Shown: positions 18,376 to 28,041, counted from the first letter of the stretch. The stretch is DNA of 64,000 bases from Agrobacterium tumefaciens str. B6 (GCF_001541315.1 NZ_LMVK01000023.1:434001-498000); one strand, 5' to 3'. Notes: a model not told the origin generated them from the sequence alone. Made by a program: numbers and translations.

Positions 18376-19602
18376 TCAACCAATTCGTCTGCCGCTCAGA
18401 ATATTATCAAGGGTCGTCATTTGCTGGCGATTCCATTCAATGGCGTCCTCAAACGCCCTGTTTCCCAGTTCCTGCCGCTGATCGTGGCTCGAGGCGAGCT
18501 GCAGGATCGCGTCGGCGAAACCCCTGTGGTCATTATCGTCCACAATGACCACGCCGCGCCGGTATCGGTCCGAAAGCCCCCTTGCGCCCGTGCGGGTGCT
18601 GATTGTGGGAACACCGGCAGCCAGGGCATCGAGCAATTTTATATTGATGCCTGTTCCAAGCGTGATGGGATTGATGGAAAGCGGCGCGCGCGTGAAGGCG
18701 TCCTTCACATCATCCACGCGGCCGAGCTTGAGAATGCCCTCTTCATCTTCAATCTTGCCACATATACCGCCCGCCAGCACCAGACGTATATCCGGCCGGG
18801 CAGCCCTTACCAGCGGCATGATGTTCCGGAGAAACCCCTTCAGGGAAATGATGTTGGCGTCATTACCGGAACCGAGAAACAAGAAGTCGCTCGGCGTGAA
18901 GTCTTCCACTTTTCCATTGAGATCGAGAATATGGCTGACGGTTGCGAGAGCCGGCGGCTCTTCCCCCAGCCGCTGCCGGAACGCGTGCTCCTCTTCCTCC
19001 TGAATGGCGACAACCACATCCGCACGGCGCAATGCCCGGCATTCCACCGCCGGCGGCACCGAAAACCAGTATCCATATTTGTTGGCGGTATGGATGAACG
19101 CCTTGTGCCGGTCGGCAAAGGAATCATGGGTGTCGAGAATACGCAGCACGCCCTTCGGCAAACCCAGAAACGCCCTTGAGTGAAACGCATATTCCACAAT
19201 GACGGCATCGATCCCCAGCCGGCGTTGAATATCGCGAAGCTGCCGACCCATTTCCGGATAATAGAATTCATCCAGCTGGTTATAAAAACCACGCTCGCGA
19301 CCAAGCATCCGATGGAGCTTGCGAAGGGCCCGAAACGACGTCAAGCCAACCTCGAAACCAAAATCGCCGGGAAGCCGGTTCCTAAGGCTACCCCCCTGCC
19401 GGGAAACAAGGTGCAGGTGATCCGGTCCGAATTCAGCCTCATGCCCCGCCAGATCGAAATCGGTGGCAATCGTGCCATCGACATGGATGAAATGCACCTC
19501 GTGCCCTAGGCCGCGCACGGCGCGCGTCAGCTGCAGAATTCTGCTTCGCGCACCTTCATTGGCGGGAACGACCGGAAATGCCGAGACGAAAGCGACTTTC
19601 AT
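18376..19602 (-). CDS. GT4-type glycosyltransferase
   Basis: A 408-residue two-domain GT-B protein. The N-terminus MKVAFVSAFPVVPANEGARSR has the usual acceptor-domain start with a glycine loop, and the C-terminal half has 'LGTGINIKLLDALAAGVP', the donor-binding region in which the E of the common EX7E is replaced by K-L-L-D. It transfers a sugar from a nucleotide-sugar donor to a growing lipid-linked oligosaccharide; specificity cannot be read. Its ATG overlaps the stop of the pyruvyltransferase gene by four bases, so it ends the minus-strand operon starting at 23806. Confidence 0.88.
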   Translation of the reverse strand: MKVAFVSAFPVVPANEGARSRILQLTRAVRGLGHEVHFIHVDGTIATDFDLAGHEAEFGPDHLHLVSRQGGSLRNRLPGDFGFEVGLTSFRALRKLHRMLGRERGFYNQLDEFYYPEMGRQLRDIQRRLGIDAVIVEYAFHSRAFLGLPKGVLRILDTHDSFADRHKAFIHTANKYGYWFSVPPAVECRALRRADVVVAIQEEEEHAFRQRLGEEPPALATVSHILDLNGKVEDFTPSDFLFLGSGNDANIISLKGFLRNIMPLVRAARPDIRLVLAGGICGKIEDEEGILKLGRVDDVKDAFTRAPLSINPITLGTGINIKLLDALAAGVPTISTRTGARGLSDRYRRGVVIVDDNDHRGFADAILQLASSHDQRQELGNRAFEDAIEWNRQQMTTLDNILSGRRIG

Positions 19603-20936
19603 GAAAGGACGGAGGCACGCGCCGGGAAAGTCTCGAACAACTGAAAATTCCTCTTGGACATCGCCAGAATTTCCGGCAGCCTTTTCCCGACGTTTTCACG
19701 GATTTCGTCAGATTGGTCGATAAATTCGATCAGTGCGCTTTTGATTCCATCCTGCGTAAGGAAGGAAGACGGAGAAAGCAGATCGGCAGCGGAGAGACCG
19801 AAATGCTGATAGAGCCCTTCGAACTTTCCCTGATAGGCGATGCATATCGCTGGAACGCCTTTGCCCAGCGCGGCAATGGCGAGATGCATGCGGCCGCTGA
19901 CGAGGCCGTCAAGCTGGCCGGCGACGCCTTTCAAGACGGGCGCTGACCATTTTCCGTCGAGATAACGGACCCTGTCGGTTCTGGACGCAGGCACACGCTC
20001 GGCGATAGCCTTGAGATAGGCCTGATCGCCCACATTGTCGCGATAGTCATGCGGGATGAGCAGCCAGCACACCGGCCTGGCATCGACGGCAAATTGCAAC
20101 GCTTCCGCCGCATGCCTGATGACCGCCTCGGTCTGCGCGTGGTCGGCGTTTTTGAACAGCATGGGATGCAGGTTGAAACCCATGACCCGGTATCCCTCGG
20201 CCCGCTTTCGCGCGATCCATGAACGCGTGCCCTCGTCAGGCTCAGAAGGAACGAGACTGAACGCGGAATCGGAAACGAGCGCCGCATTTGTCTTCGCAAA
20301 GGTCTGTAGGCGCTCAAGCGAGATAACGTCGCGCACCTTGAGCGCGCATTCCGGATGAAGGGAACGATAGAACATTGCCAAGGGGGCATGCGGCGTTTCA
20401 TTGAAGCTGAAGCCGAGGATGACGTTCTTTATTCCGGCAGCGGCGGCGAGATCCGCACTCGCAAGAAGTTTTGCGCTGACCAGGGGGTGGTAGTATCCAT
20501 CCATGACATCGGCACCGACAACGACGACACTATCGTATTGTCTTGTCGCAAACTGCTGCGCCAGGGCCTTTATGAAATCGGGCTTGCCAAAGATATCGAC
20601 GGGGACAAAACCCCTCTGGTAAGCGGAATCGGCGTAGTCCATCCCATCGACAAGGATGTCTATCTCGACATCGGGATTACTCGCACGCGCGTGTTGCAGC
20701 GTCGCGGTGATCATCGCATCATCGCCCAACGAGCCAAAAAGCGTGATGGGGTCGCCGGCCACGATCAAAAGCCGGCTTAACCGGTCGCCGGCAGCGGCGG
20801 GTTTCATGCCCGCCTTCAACGCCTGCAGATCGTCAAAGAGTTGCCGAAACGCGATATCCCTTCTTCGCCGCTCGATATATTTCACCGCTCTCTGGCGCAG
20901 CGGTGCTGGCAGTATTTTTTTTATCAGCTTGCGCAT
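19599..20936 (-). CDS. Polysaccharide pyruvyltransferase family protein
   Basis: A 445-residue protein starting MRKLIKKILPAPLRQR; ATG 20936 has GAAAGGAAAGCAA before it and overlaps the end of the flippase gene by 13 bases. The family features are 'VAGDPITLFGSLGDDAMI' near the start of the globular part and, near the end, 'GLVSGRMHLAIAALGKGVPAICIAY' in pieces, the S-G-R-x-H motif that binds phosphoenolpyruvate-derived groups in CsaB/WcaK-type enzymes. It is likely to add a pyruvate ketal to a polysaccharide sugar. A few WcaK-like members have other roles, so the reaction is inferred. Confidence 0.85.
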   Translation of the reverse strand: MRKLIKKILPAPLRQRAVKYIERRRRDIAFRQLFDDLQALKAGMKPAAAGDRLSRLLIVAGDPITLFGSLGDDAMITATLQHARASNPDVEIDILVDGMDYADSAYQRGFVPVDIFGKPDFIKALAQQFATRQYDSVVVVGADVMDGYYHPLVSAKLLASADLAAAAGIKNVILGFSFNETPHAPLAMFYRSLHPECALKVRDVISLERLQTFAKTNAALVSDSAFSLVPSEPDEGTRSWIARKRAEGYRVMGFNLHPMLFKNADHAQTEAVIRHAAEALQFAVDARPVCWLLIPHDYRDNVGDQAYLKAIAERVPASRTDRVRYLDGKWSAPVLKGVAGQLDGLVSGRMHLAIAALGKGVPAICIAYQGKFEGLYQHFGLSAADLLSPSSFLTQDGIKSALIEFIDQSDEIRENVGKRLPEILAMSKRNFQLFETFPARASVLS

Positions 20937-22408
20937 TTGCTTTCCTTTCGGGAAATGATTTTGCCCATGACGAGCGCGATGGCGGACCGGGCCTCGTTCC
21001 GCGCGGTCAGCACCAGAAGCAGAAGATAGGCCACGCCGAAAATGGAGCCGAGCAGGATGCCGGATATGAAATCGCCGGCGCCCAGCAGCTTGACCTCGGG
21101 ACGCATCCATTGAACGAGCAGGAAGCAGAAACCGCTGGAGGCGAAGCTCGGCAGAAGCAGGAGGAATATTCGCCACAGCCCGATGCCAAGCTCGCGGGCG
21201 ATGAAGAAAAATGTGAAGGGCGTAGAGGTCAGCTGCCCGACGGCATAAACAATGACGATTTCCCTGATGCTATCGGTCGGAACCAGCAGGATCAGCAGGA
21301 TCGTCGAAACCGCCTTGATGCTTCCGGCAATCAGCACCTTGTTCGGTTTGCCGCGCGCTGAAAGGAAAGGCGCGTTTTGAAACTGAACACATTGCAGCGC
21401 GCCAAGCAGAAGCAGCGGTTGCGCCACCCCGTCGGCACCCTGCCATCGCACACCAAATAGCACGTTGCAGATTTCCGGCGCCAATGCCGCGGCGAGCACG
21501 AAGACCGGTGTCGAGAAGATCGCCGACATGGTGATCGACTGCTTGTAGAGCGCCGCCATTCGTTCCCGCTCGTGCGATATGCGTGAAAGCACCGACAGTG
21601 AAACGTCATAAAGCGCCGCCTGAAGCAATTGCATCAGAAGTTGATAGAGCCTGCTGCCGACGGTGTAGAGGCCGAAGAGCGCGACCCCGTAATGTCCGAG
21701 AATTATGAAATCGATCAGGCGCGTGGCCGCGAAATCGACAATACGAAGGCCGAGCGCCGACGAACCGAAGCGAAGCAGTTCAACGAAAGTGCCGGGGTTG
21801 AGGGTGGCGCCCGGCAGCCAGTGCGGCTTTCGCCAGAGCCAGATCAGCGTGACGATGGTGGCGACATAGGTCTGAACGACGAGGCTCCAGACACCGAGGC
21901 CGATGATTGCGAAAACAATCGCCACGCCGCCACCGATGATGTTCGATATGAAGGTTCTGATCGCCAGCGGCTTGAAAGCCAGCGCGCGGCGATAATTCAC
22001 CTCCTGAAACATCGATGCCGTGTTCAGCGGCAGCAATATGCAGATCGCCACGATGACCGGCGCCAGCCCTTCGACCTCGAACCAGCGCTCCAGTTCCGGA
22101 GAGAACACGCAGACGGCAATGGCCAGCAATGTCGCCACCGCAACCGAGGCATAAAACGGCAGATTGACGTCGCTGGGCTCCAGATTGCGTTTCTGCACGA
22201 TCGCATCCGCGAATCCGAATTCCGACAGCATCTGGATCAGCATCAGCACCAGCCCGGCGGTGGCGACCATGCCATAATCGGTAGGGCTGAGGAAACGGGC
22301 GAGGACGATGAAGAGAATGGAGGTAAAAAGCTTGCCGCCCCAGTTCTGGACGATGGACCAGAACACGCCTTTCAGGGCCGCATTGCCTATTGACGTTGCC
22401 TCGGACAT
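20924..22408 (-). CDS. Wzx-type lipopolysaccharide/exopolysaccharide flippase
   Basis: A 494-residue MOP-superfamily flippase of the WzxC/AmsL branch: the N-terminus 'GVFWSIVQNWGGKLFTSILFIVLARFLSPTDYG' in parts, then 'FGFADAIVQKRNLEP' and 'FQEVNYRRALAFKPLAIRTF', are its recognisable segments. Helices alternate with short loops through the whole length. It moves a lipid-linked repeat unit from the cytoplasmic to the periplasmic face. The ATG at 22408 shares one base with the stop of a 36-codon frame just upstream (TGATG). It is the second flippase in the window and belongs to the minus-strand operon. Confidence 0.9.
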   Translation of the reverse strand: MSEATSIGNAALKGVFWSIVQNWGGKLFTSILFIVLARFLSPTDYGMVATAGLVLMLIQMLSEFGFADAIVQKRNLEPSDVNLPFYASVAVATLLAIAVCVFSPELERWFEVEGLAPVIVAICILLPLNTASMFQEVNYRRALAFKPLAIRTFISNIIGGGVAIVFAIIGLGVWSLVVQTYVATIVTLIWLWRKPHWLPGATLNPGTFVELLRFGSSALGLRIVDFAATRLIDFIILGHYGVALFGLYTVGSRLYQLLMQLLQAALYDVSLSVLSRISHERERMAALYKQSITMSAIFSTPVFVLAAALAPEICNVLFGVRWQGADGVAQPLLLLGALQCVQFQNAPFLSARGKPNKVLIAGSIKAVSTILLILLVPTDSIREIVIVYAVGQLTSTPFTFFFIARELGIGLWRIFLLLLPSFASSGFCFLLVQWMRPEVKLLGAGDFISGILLGSIFGVAYLLLLVLTARNEARSAIALVMGKIISRKESKCAS

Positions 22409-22518
22409 CAATCCACCACCTGCAAAACCGGCCGCATCAACGCACCGGGCGCAGCGACCGCAAAACAGTCGACGCCCATGCCAGGAAGGCGGAGGCTGCC
22501 GTTATTGCTTCCCACCAT
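22408..22518 (-). CDS. Possible 36-residue leader peptide upstream of the flippase
   Basis: Between the glycosyltransferase and flippase genes, an ATG at 22518 preceded by GAAGGAGAGAGCAT opens a frame of 36 codons (MVGSNNGSLRLPGMG onward) that ends at 22408, one base into the flippase start. The strong ribosome site and the TGATG overlap suggest translational coupling. It has a weak hydrophobic centre and a single cysteine. Function is unknown, and it may be only a coupling device or the remnant of a longer gene. Confidence 0.4.
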   Translation of the reverse strand: MVGSNNGSLRLPGMGVDCFAVAAPGALMRPVLQVVD

Positions 22519-22570
22519 ATGCTCTCTCCTTCGAAGAAAACCGCTGCAACGGACGGGGTCCGTTGCCGGT

Positions 22571-23806
22571 CTAAGATGCACGCAGGGTTCGGCTTTGCCG
22601 GTGGCTCGTCAGGACGTCCTCATAAAGTTTCACATAGTTTTCGCCGACCCGGCGCGAGGTGGATTCCTCGACGATGTTTCCGAAATCGGCCTCCGTCGGC
22701 AATTCTTCGCGCGAAAGCGTCAGCACGCGACGAATACGGGCGGCAAGATCCTTGGCGCTGCCCGGTTCGAACAGCCAGTCGTGGTTGGTCTCGCCAATCA
22801 GCTCCGGAATGCCGCCGGAGGCTGCGCCGATGACAGGCACACCCATGGCATAAGCCTCGTAGATCGTGCGCGGTGAAGGCTCGGCCCAGAAGGAGGGAAC
22901 GATGAGCACATCGATCTCTTCGAAAAACTCCTTCGGCCTTGCCCAGCCGACGAACTCGATCGGCAGATCGCCGGCCTGGGCCGTGAAACGCTCGATGGAA
23001 TCATCCATCGCATGACCGGCGACCAGACAGCGCCAGTTGCCGTGACCGATTTCCTTGAAGGCATCGACCATGTTGCCGACGCCTTTTTCCGTGTTGATGC
23101 GGCCGATGTAACCGAAGGTCAGCGGTCTGCCGCTACGGTCAATCTGCCGGCGGGCGACGGGATCGCCCTCGGGAACCGTGCAGGAATAAAAGATGACGCG
23201 GCGCAGGCTTTCCGGAATGTGGTGGAATAGCCCGTGATTGACGTGCGTCTTGAGGATTTCGGTGCCGACGCTTGCGACAGCGCCGATATAACGCTGCGTG
23301 AATTTCTTGGTGAAATTCACCACCTGACAGCCGAGATGGAGGTGCTCGCAGGGCTTTCCGCCCTTGAACATGGCGGCATTGCCGCACAGGAGATCATATT
23401 CGCAGATCGTGTGAACGATCGGAATGCCGCGCTTATGCGCCGCCCGCCACACCAGCGTCGTCACATCCAGCAGCGAATGAGTGTTGAGAACGTCAGGTTT
23501 GAAATCGTCGAGAACGGCCTCGAACTGCTTTTCGACGTCGAAATTCCATTGCTGCTTGAGCTTCTGCATGCGCCGCTGCTGCGGGGAATATTGCGGCCAA
23601 TCCTCAAGCCAGAAATCGTTGTTGTGGAACATGCGGTAAACGGAGACGCCGTTGCGCACCGTTTTCGGTTCGGCCTGCCGCTCTATGCAGGCAGCGCCGA
23701 CCGTATGTCCCATGGAGACGAGTTCCTCGGCGAGATGTTCGACCGAGCGTTCGCATCCACCAACGATATGCGGCGGATAAAGGCTGCTAAGATGGAGAAT
23801 TCTCAT
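22571..23806 (-). CDS. GT4-type glycosyltransferase
   Basis: A 411-residue GT4 enzyme. The acceptor domain begins MRILHLSSLYPPHIVGGCERS, with the GG-x-E/CERS loop; the donor domain contains 'FGYIGRINTEKGVGNMVDAF' and the EX7E region 'PSPRTIYEAYAMGVPVIGAASGGIPELI' in pieces, with both glutamates. A central cysteine-containing stretch (CEYDLLCGNAAMFKGGKPC, then HLGC) is shared with many rhizobial GT4 enzymes. It opens the minus-strand operon GT, small frame, flippase, pyruvyltransferase, GT. Sugar specificity is not predictable. Confidence 0.9.
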   Translation of the reverse strand: MRILHLSSLYPPHIVGGCERSVEHLAEELVSMGHTVGAACIERQAEPKTVRNGVSVYRMFHNNDFWLEDWPQYSPQQRRMQKLKQQWNFDVEKQFEAVLDDFKPDVLNTHSLLDVTTLVWRAAHKRGIPIVHTICEYDLLCGNAAMFKGGKPCEHLHLGCQVVNFTKKFTQRYIGAVASVGTEILKTHVNHGLFHHIPESLRRVIFYSCTVPEGDPVARRQIDRSGRPLTFGYIGRINTEKGVGNMVDAFKEIGHGNWRCLVAGHAMDDSIERFTAQAGDLPIEFVGWARPKEFFEEIDVLIVPSFWAEPSPRTIYEAYAMGVPVIGAASGGIPELIGETNHDWLFEPGSAKDLAARIRRVLTLSREELPTEADFGNIVEESTSRRVGENYVKLYEDVLTSHRQSRTLRAS

Positions 23807-24299
23807 GCGGATACGCTCTATTTTCCTTCATCGAAAATCTATGGCGTCCATCCCGGGCTCAGTCGTCTCCGTAAATTCCCGGAGACCAGTGAGACATCTG
23901 CAAAATACAAAGAGCCGGAGCGGAACTAATGTTTGAAAATATGAATTACGAAAATCTACTTTTCAAAAAGCACGGGAATTGGCGGCATTTCAAGTGATTT
24001 TTTTCGCGGCGCGGTAAAAGCCATGCGGTGTTGTGAAAAGAACCGCTCTCATGTTACGGTTTAGCCACTTTAAAGTGCAGGCAAGCGGGAGCAATCGGCT
24101 CCGTTGCGGCTGATGACAATACTACATTTGATAATATCTGTTTTATTTCAGAGACATGGATTTTTGAGCGACCGTAAATGCCAAAAACTTCCAGGACATT
24201 CTGATCTCGAGATGCGGACAGCCGTGATCGTCATTTAAACGGCGACATCCATGTGATGGCGCTTGCTTATACTCTCTCCGGACGTACCAGGAGGCGCAG
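23807..24299. other. Long divergent intergenic region, 493 bases
   Basis: Separates the minus-strand glycosyltransferase operon from the glycoside hydrolase gene. It is AT-rich around 23930-24010 and 24120-24170, as expected for promoters in a GC-rich genome. It contains a perfect 12-bp palindrome CACTTTAAAGTG at 24067-24078. I found no credible gene in it. Confidence 0.5.
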
Positions 24300-25619
24300 A
24301 TGAATGGAAAACAGCCGATCGCCATGGGTGGCCTGACGCGGCGCAACCTGCTTTCAGCCGCACCCCTTGCATTGGTCGCCGCCTCCGGTTTGCAGGCCAT
24401 TCCCGCACGGGCGCAGCCGGCTGCTTCCGCCAATACCGAAGCCTTTCTGGACAGCATAGGGGTGTGTGGCCACTTCACCCGCACCACAGGCGTCTATCCG
24501 GAACAGTTCGACCGGATCATGCCCGAGATCGAAGCACTGGGCGTCCGGCATCTGCGTGATGACGGGCTCATCGCCGCCAGAAACAGCCCCGTCTTTCAGC
24601 GGCTGCGCCGGATCGTGGCGGCGGGCCTTCGCCTCACCATCATATGTTACGACAATCTCAACCCTTATGTCTCCACGCCGCTCGACAGGCTTGCGGATTT
24701 CTACGACTGGTCCGACGCGGGTATCGATATTTTCGAGGGCAGCAATGAACCGAACCTGACGAAGGATCCGCAAAACGCCCCGCGCATTTCGGCGGAGCAT
24801 CAGGCCGCCCTGCACGCCGCCGTCCGCTCGATTCCGCGACTGAGCGCGGTGCGCGTTGCGGCGCCAAGCTATGTCCTTGAGAACAGGGCGCTGGCATTGG
24901 ACCTGAAGGATGTCTGCGACTACGGCAATATCCACCCTTACGCGGGCATGGAGCACCCCGAAACGACCGGTCCGGGGGCGCTCTCAAAATCCGTTGCCGC
25001 TTCGGCGCATATAGCAGCGGGCCGGCCGGTGCTCGCCACGGAGATGGGCTACCATACCTCGCTGCAAACCGAGACCTTTCATTTCCCCGTCACCGAAGGC
25101 ATCAAGGCACGCTATATGCCGCGTATGCTGCTCTGGTGCTTCATCAGCGGTATCCGCCGGTCCTATATCTATGAAATGGTTTCAAGCTTTGCTGCGGATG
25201 AGACAAACCCGGAATCCTCCTTCGGTCTCCTGCGCCATGATCTGAGCCGCACCCCCGCTTACGAGGCCGTTCGCGCCCTTCTTTCCCTCTGCAAGGCAGA
25301 ACGGCAAACCGGGCAGGAGGAACGGCAGATCGATTTCCTCACGGCCGATCCCCAAAGATTGTCCCTGCATCTCGCAAGGCCGGACGGTGCTTTGCTCGTG
25401 CCGGTCTGGCTTGGAATTTCCGGCTGGCAATGGCCTGCGCGGATCGAAAACCCGCCCGCCGAACGGGTTGCGACATTTTCGGTGGCCGGCCAGCACAGTC
25501 ACGTTGTCGCACACCGTTTCCGCGATGACGGCTCCGTGAGCCAGCAGACAATAACGCAGGAAAGCGGGCAATACCGGCTTTCGGTCAGCGACCAGCTTAC
25601 CGTTCTGGAAGTTTTCTGA
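24300..25619 (+). CDS. Tat-exported glycoside hydrolase (clan GH-A TIM barrel)
   Basis: A 439-residue protein with an N-terminal twin-arginine signal (GGLTRRNLLSAAPLALVAASG). The mature part resembles clan A barrel hydrolases: E150 in the GSNEPN motif fits the acid/base and E248 in the ATEMGY motif fits the nucleophile at the end of a later strand. A short C-terminal domain (about 350-439) looks beta-rich. It probably cleaves a polysaccharide in the periplasm or outside the cell, perhaps the polymer made by the neighbouring genes. ATG 24300 has AGGAGG seven bases upstream. The exact GH family and substrate are not certain. Confidence 0.8.
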   Translation: MNGKQPIAMGGLTRRNLLSAAPLALVAASGLQAIPARAQPAASANTEAFLDSIGVCGHFTRTTGVYPEQFDRIMPEIEALGVRHLRDDGLIAARNSPVFQRLRRIVAAGLRLTIICYDNLNPYVSTPLDRLADFYDWSDAGIDIFEGSNEPNLTKDPQNAPRISAEHQAALHAAVRSIPRLSAVRVAAPSYVLENRALALDLKDVCDYGNIHPYAGMEHPETTGPGALSKSVAASAHIAAGRPVLATEMGYHTSLQTETFHFPVTEGIKARYMPRMLLWCFISGIRRSYIYEMVSSFAADETNPESSFGLLRHDLSRTPAYEAVRALLSLCKAERQTGQEERQIDFLTADPQRLSLHLARPDGALLVPVWLGISGWQWPARIENPPAERVATFSVAGQHSHVVAHRFRDDGSVSQQTITQESGQYRLSVSDQLTVLEVF

Positions 25620-25763
25620 GCGGTGCGGAGGAAATGCCGCATCGCAAAATTGTGTGTATCGCGTCGTGCTGTTGCATGCTAGCCTGCTTGAATAATGGAC
25701 TTCTACCCCGCAACCGCGGGCGCAATATATTACTAAATATATCTTTATTTTTATAGATTGACG

Positions 25764-26876
25764 ATGATGAAAAACTTTAAAGAAGCGCCCGCTGCCGGGG
25801 CGCAGCGTCTCGATGTTCTTCAGGTAATGCGCGCCGTCGCGGCAACCATGATCGTTGCGTTGCACGCTGATGTGAACTGGCAATTCACGCTTTTCCCGCT
25901 GCATCTGCTGAGGCTGGGCGGCGGTGTGGACCTGTTTTTCGTCATTTCCGGCTTTGTCATCGTTTATGCGTCGCGGCCCTATTTTGCAGCGCCAGGCGGC
26001 CGTTCCGCCTTTCTGCTGCGCCGGTTCCTGCGCATCGTCCCGCTTTACTGGTTTGTGCTGACCCTGCGGCTTGCCATGGCCGCCAGCGTGACCCTTATCA
26101 GCGCCAAGGCCTTTCCGCCGTTACAGTCGATCCTCACTTCCTATCTGTTTATTCCCTATGACAGCATGGGTTACGGCGACGCCTATCCGTTTCCGCTGAT
26201 CGATCTCGGCTGGACGCTGAATTACGAAATGTTCTTTTACATCGTTTTTGCGGTGTTCATCTTCCTGCCGCTGGAGCGCGCGGTATTCACGACAGCCGCC
26301 GTGCTGTTTACCGCCGTCATGGTCGGCTTCACCTTCGATCTCGGCCTGCCGTTCAGCTTCTGGTTTCAGCCGATCATTCTCGAATTCGTCGCAGGCATGT
26401 TCATTGCGGTCCTCTTCCTGCGAGGCGTCCGCCTGCCGCCCCTGCTCGGGCTCGCAACGGCGCTGTGCGGCCTGGCGATCTGGATGCTGACCGATCTGAG
26501 CAGGATTGGGTTCCAGTGCGATCCGGGCTGTTACTCGTTTTCGCGGCTGCTCGTTTTCGGCGGCGGCGCAATTCTGCTGATGGCAGCGGCGACCCTGACC
26601 AGAAACATCTCCCTGCCCCGTTTCGCGCAGCCGCTGGCAAAACTCGGCGATTCATCCTACGCGCTTTATCTGCTGCACCCTTTTATTTTCCGGGGCTTCA
26701 AGATCGCGCTCGGCGGCGTCACTTACCCGCCGGAGTGGAGCAACGTCGTTTATCTCGTCATCGTCGTCAGCACCGTCGCCATCGCCCACGCCTTCCACGT
26801 CCTTGTCGAAACACCGGCCAATATCTGGCTGCGTGACCGGCTGATAACATCGCCACGGAAAGTCGCCGTGTCCTGA
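25764..26876 (+). CDS. Membrane acyltransferase (acyltransferase 3, ExoZ-like)
   Basis: A 370-residue protein with ten transmembrane helices. The N-terminal 'RLDVLQVMRAVAATMIVALHADVNW' carries the R-x-x-A-x-x-x-V-x-x-x-H signature, and 'GGGVDLFFVISGFVIVYASR' and 'RRFLRIVPLYW' are the usual second and third motifs. Family members such as ExoZ O-acetylate exopolysaccharide sugars using cytoplasmic acetyl-CoA. It is divergent from nothing and sits between the glycoside hydrolase and a secreted protein gene. The start may be ATG 25764 or 25767. Confidence 0.9.
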   Translation: MMKNFKEAPAAGAQRLDVLQVMRAVAATMIVALHADVNWQFTLFPLHLLRLGGGVDLFFVISGFVIVYASRPYFAAPGGRSAFLLRRFLRIVPLYWFVLTLRLAMAASVTLISAKAFPPLQSILTSYLFIPYDSMGYGDAYPFPLIDLGWTLNYEMFFYIVFAVFIFLPLERAVFTTAAVLFTAVMVGFTFDLGLPFSFWFQPIILEFVAGMFIAVLFLRGVRLPPLLGLATALCGLAIWMLTDLSRIGFQCDPGCYSFSRLLVFGGGAILLMAAATLTRNISLPRFAQPLAKLGDSSYALYLLHPFIFRGFKIALGGVTYPPEWSNVVYLVIVVSTVAIAHAFHVLVETPANIWLRDRLITSPRKVAVS

Positions 26877-27059
26877 ATGAACCAGAGAAGGCAAGGGCGG
26901 CGACCGTTAACAATAGCTGAGGGTTTCCGCTGCGGGTTTATTTTAGCGCTTGATCCTTTGCTTGGGCTGTGCGATTTAAAAAGAAATTTTAGATGTTGGG
27001 TAACCATCCCCAACGTTGGATGTATTTAAAGTCGTATTTTAAAAGATTTGGAGAGTTGG

Positions 27060-27911
27060 ATGCCCCGCATTCGTAACGGCTCGATGCTCGTTGGTGCGAT
27101 GTTTGTTGCCAGCATGGGTCTCTTTTCCACTGTCGCCAACGCACAAAACGTGGATTCCGTGCCACCGGCCGCCCCGCAGCAGACCCCTTCGGTCGAAAGC
27201 GCCGCAACGGGTGCGCCCGTCAAAGCCGCCGATGAAGCCACCGCTGCATTTCTTGCCCGCGTCAACACCACCAATCCGGACACGGTTTCCATTACCGCGG
27301 CTGAACTGTTCAAGCAGTCTCCGACGCAGGGAATGATCAAGGATCTGGCCACCATTGCTTCCAGCACGGATGCGGCAACGGCCGACGTGACCGGAAAAGT
27401 GACGAGCGGCTTTCCGATCATCGCGGTTTCCACCAGCGCGGCACAGTTTTCCGAACAGCTTTCCGCCCTGATCCTGAGTGATTCCGGCCAATTGCCAACC
27501 ATCGTCGCACTGGCCCAGAAGGTCGGCAACAAAGACTTTTCCGAAGTTGTCGGCGAAGGCCTGGCACTTGCCCACGCCACCGCAATGCGCAATGGCAATA
27601 CGATACTTGCGGCCGCCATCCAGTTGCAGACAAAAGGCGCCAACGTGCCCGCCGATCTTCTCATTGCCTTTAGCGAGAATATCGAGGGAACGGCTGCCGG
27701 CCCGGCCGCTCCTGCGGCTGCCGCGGCGGCTGCATCGCCGATCGGCGGCGCGGGATCCTCGCCGGCCAGCGCCAACAGCATCGGCGGCTCGGGAACCGCA
27801 GGTGCCGCAGGCGGCACCGCACAGGCAGGTGGCGGGAGCCCGCCGGCTGGCCGTGGCAGATCGCTGTCAACCGGCAGCACCAGCACGCCGACGAGCACGA
27901 GCCCCGTTTAA
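27060..27911 (+). CDS. Exported alanine/serine-rich protein of unknown function
   Basis: A 283-residue protein with a signal peptide (MPRIRNGSMLVGAMFVASMGLFSTVANA, cleaved before QNV). A globular part of about 150 residues contains three similar helical stretches ('KDLATIASSTDAATADV', 'FSEQLSALILSDSGQLPTIVA', 'AMRNGNTILAAAIQLQTKG'). The last 75 residues are low complexity, rich in Ala, Gly, Ser and Pro. ATG 27060 follows GGAGAGTTGG. I do not recognise it. It is immediately upstream of the ExoP-like gene, so a part in polymer export or envelope attachment is plausible. Confidence 0.75.
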   Translation: MPRIRNGSMLVGAMFVASMGLFSTVANAQNVDSVPPAAPQQTPSVESAATGAPVKAADEATAAFLARVNTTNPDTVSITAAELFKQSPTQGMIKDLATIASSTDAATADVTGKVTSGFPIIAVSTSAAQFSEQLSALILSDSGQLPTIVALAQKVGNKDFSEVVGEGLALAHATAMRNGNTILAAAIQLQTKGANVPADLLIAFSENIEGTAAGPAAPAAAAAAASPIGGAGSSPASANSIGGSGTAGAAGGTAQAGGGSPPAGRGRSLSTGSTSTPTSTSPV

Positions 27912-28041
27912 ATTTGGCTTTGTCGCCTTTCCCACCGGGAAGGCTGCCGCCAGTTCTGTGATGCAACCGTGACTTGGCGGGCCTTGCGCCTGCCGAAAAG
28001 AGCGAGGCTGACAGTTGTTGCAAAGGCACGATCCCCTGACG

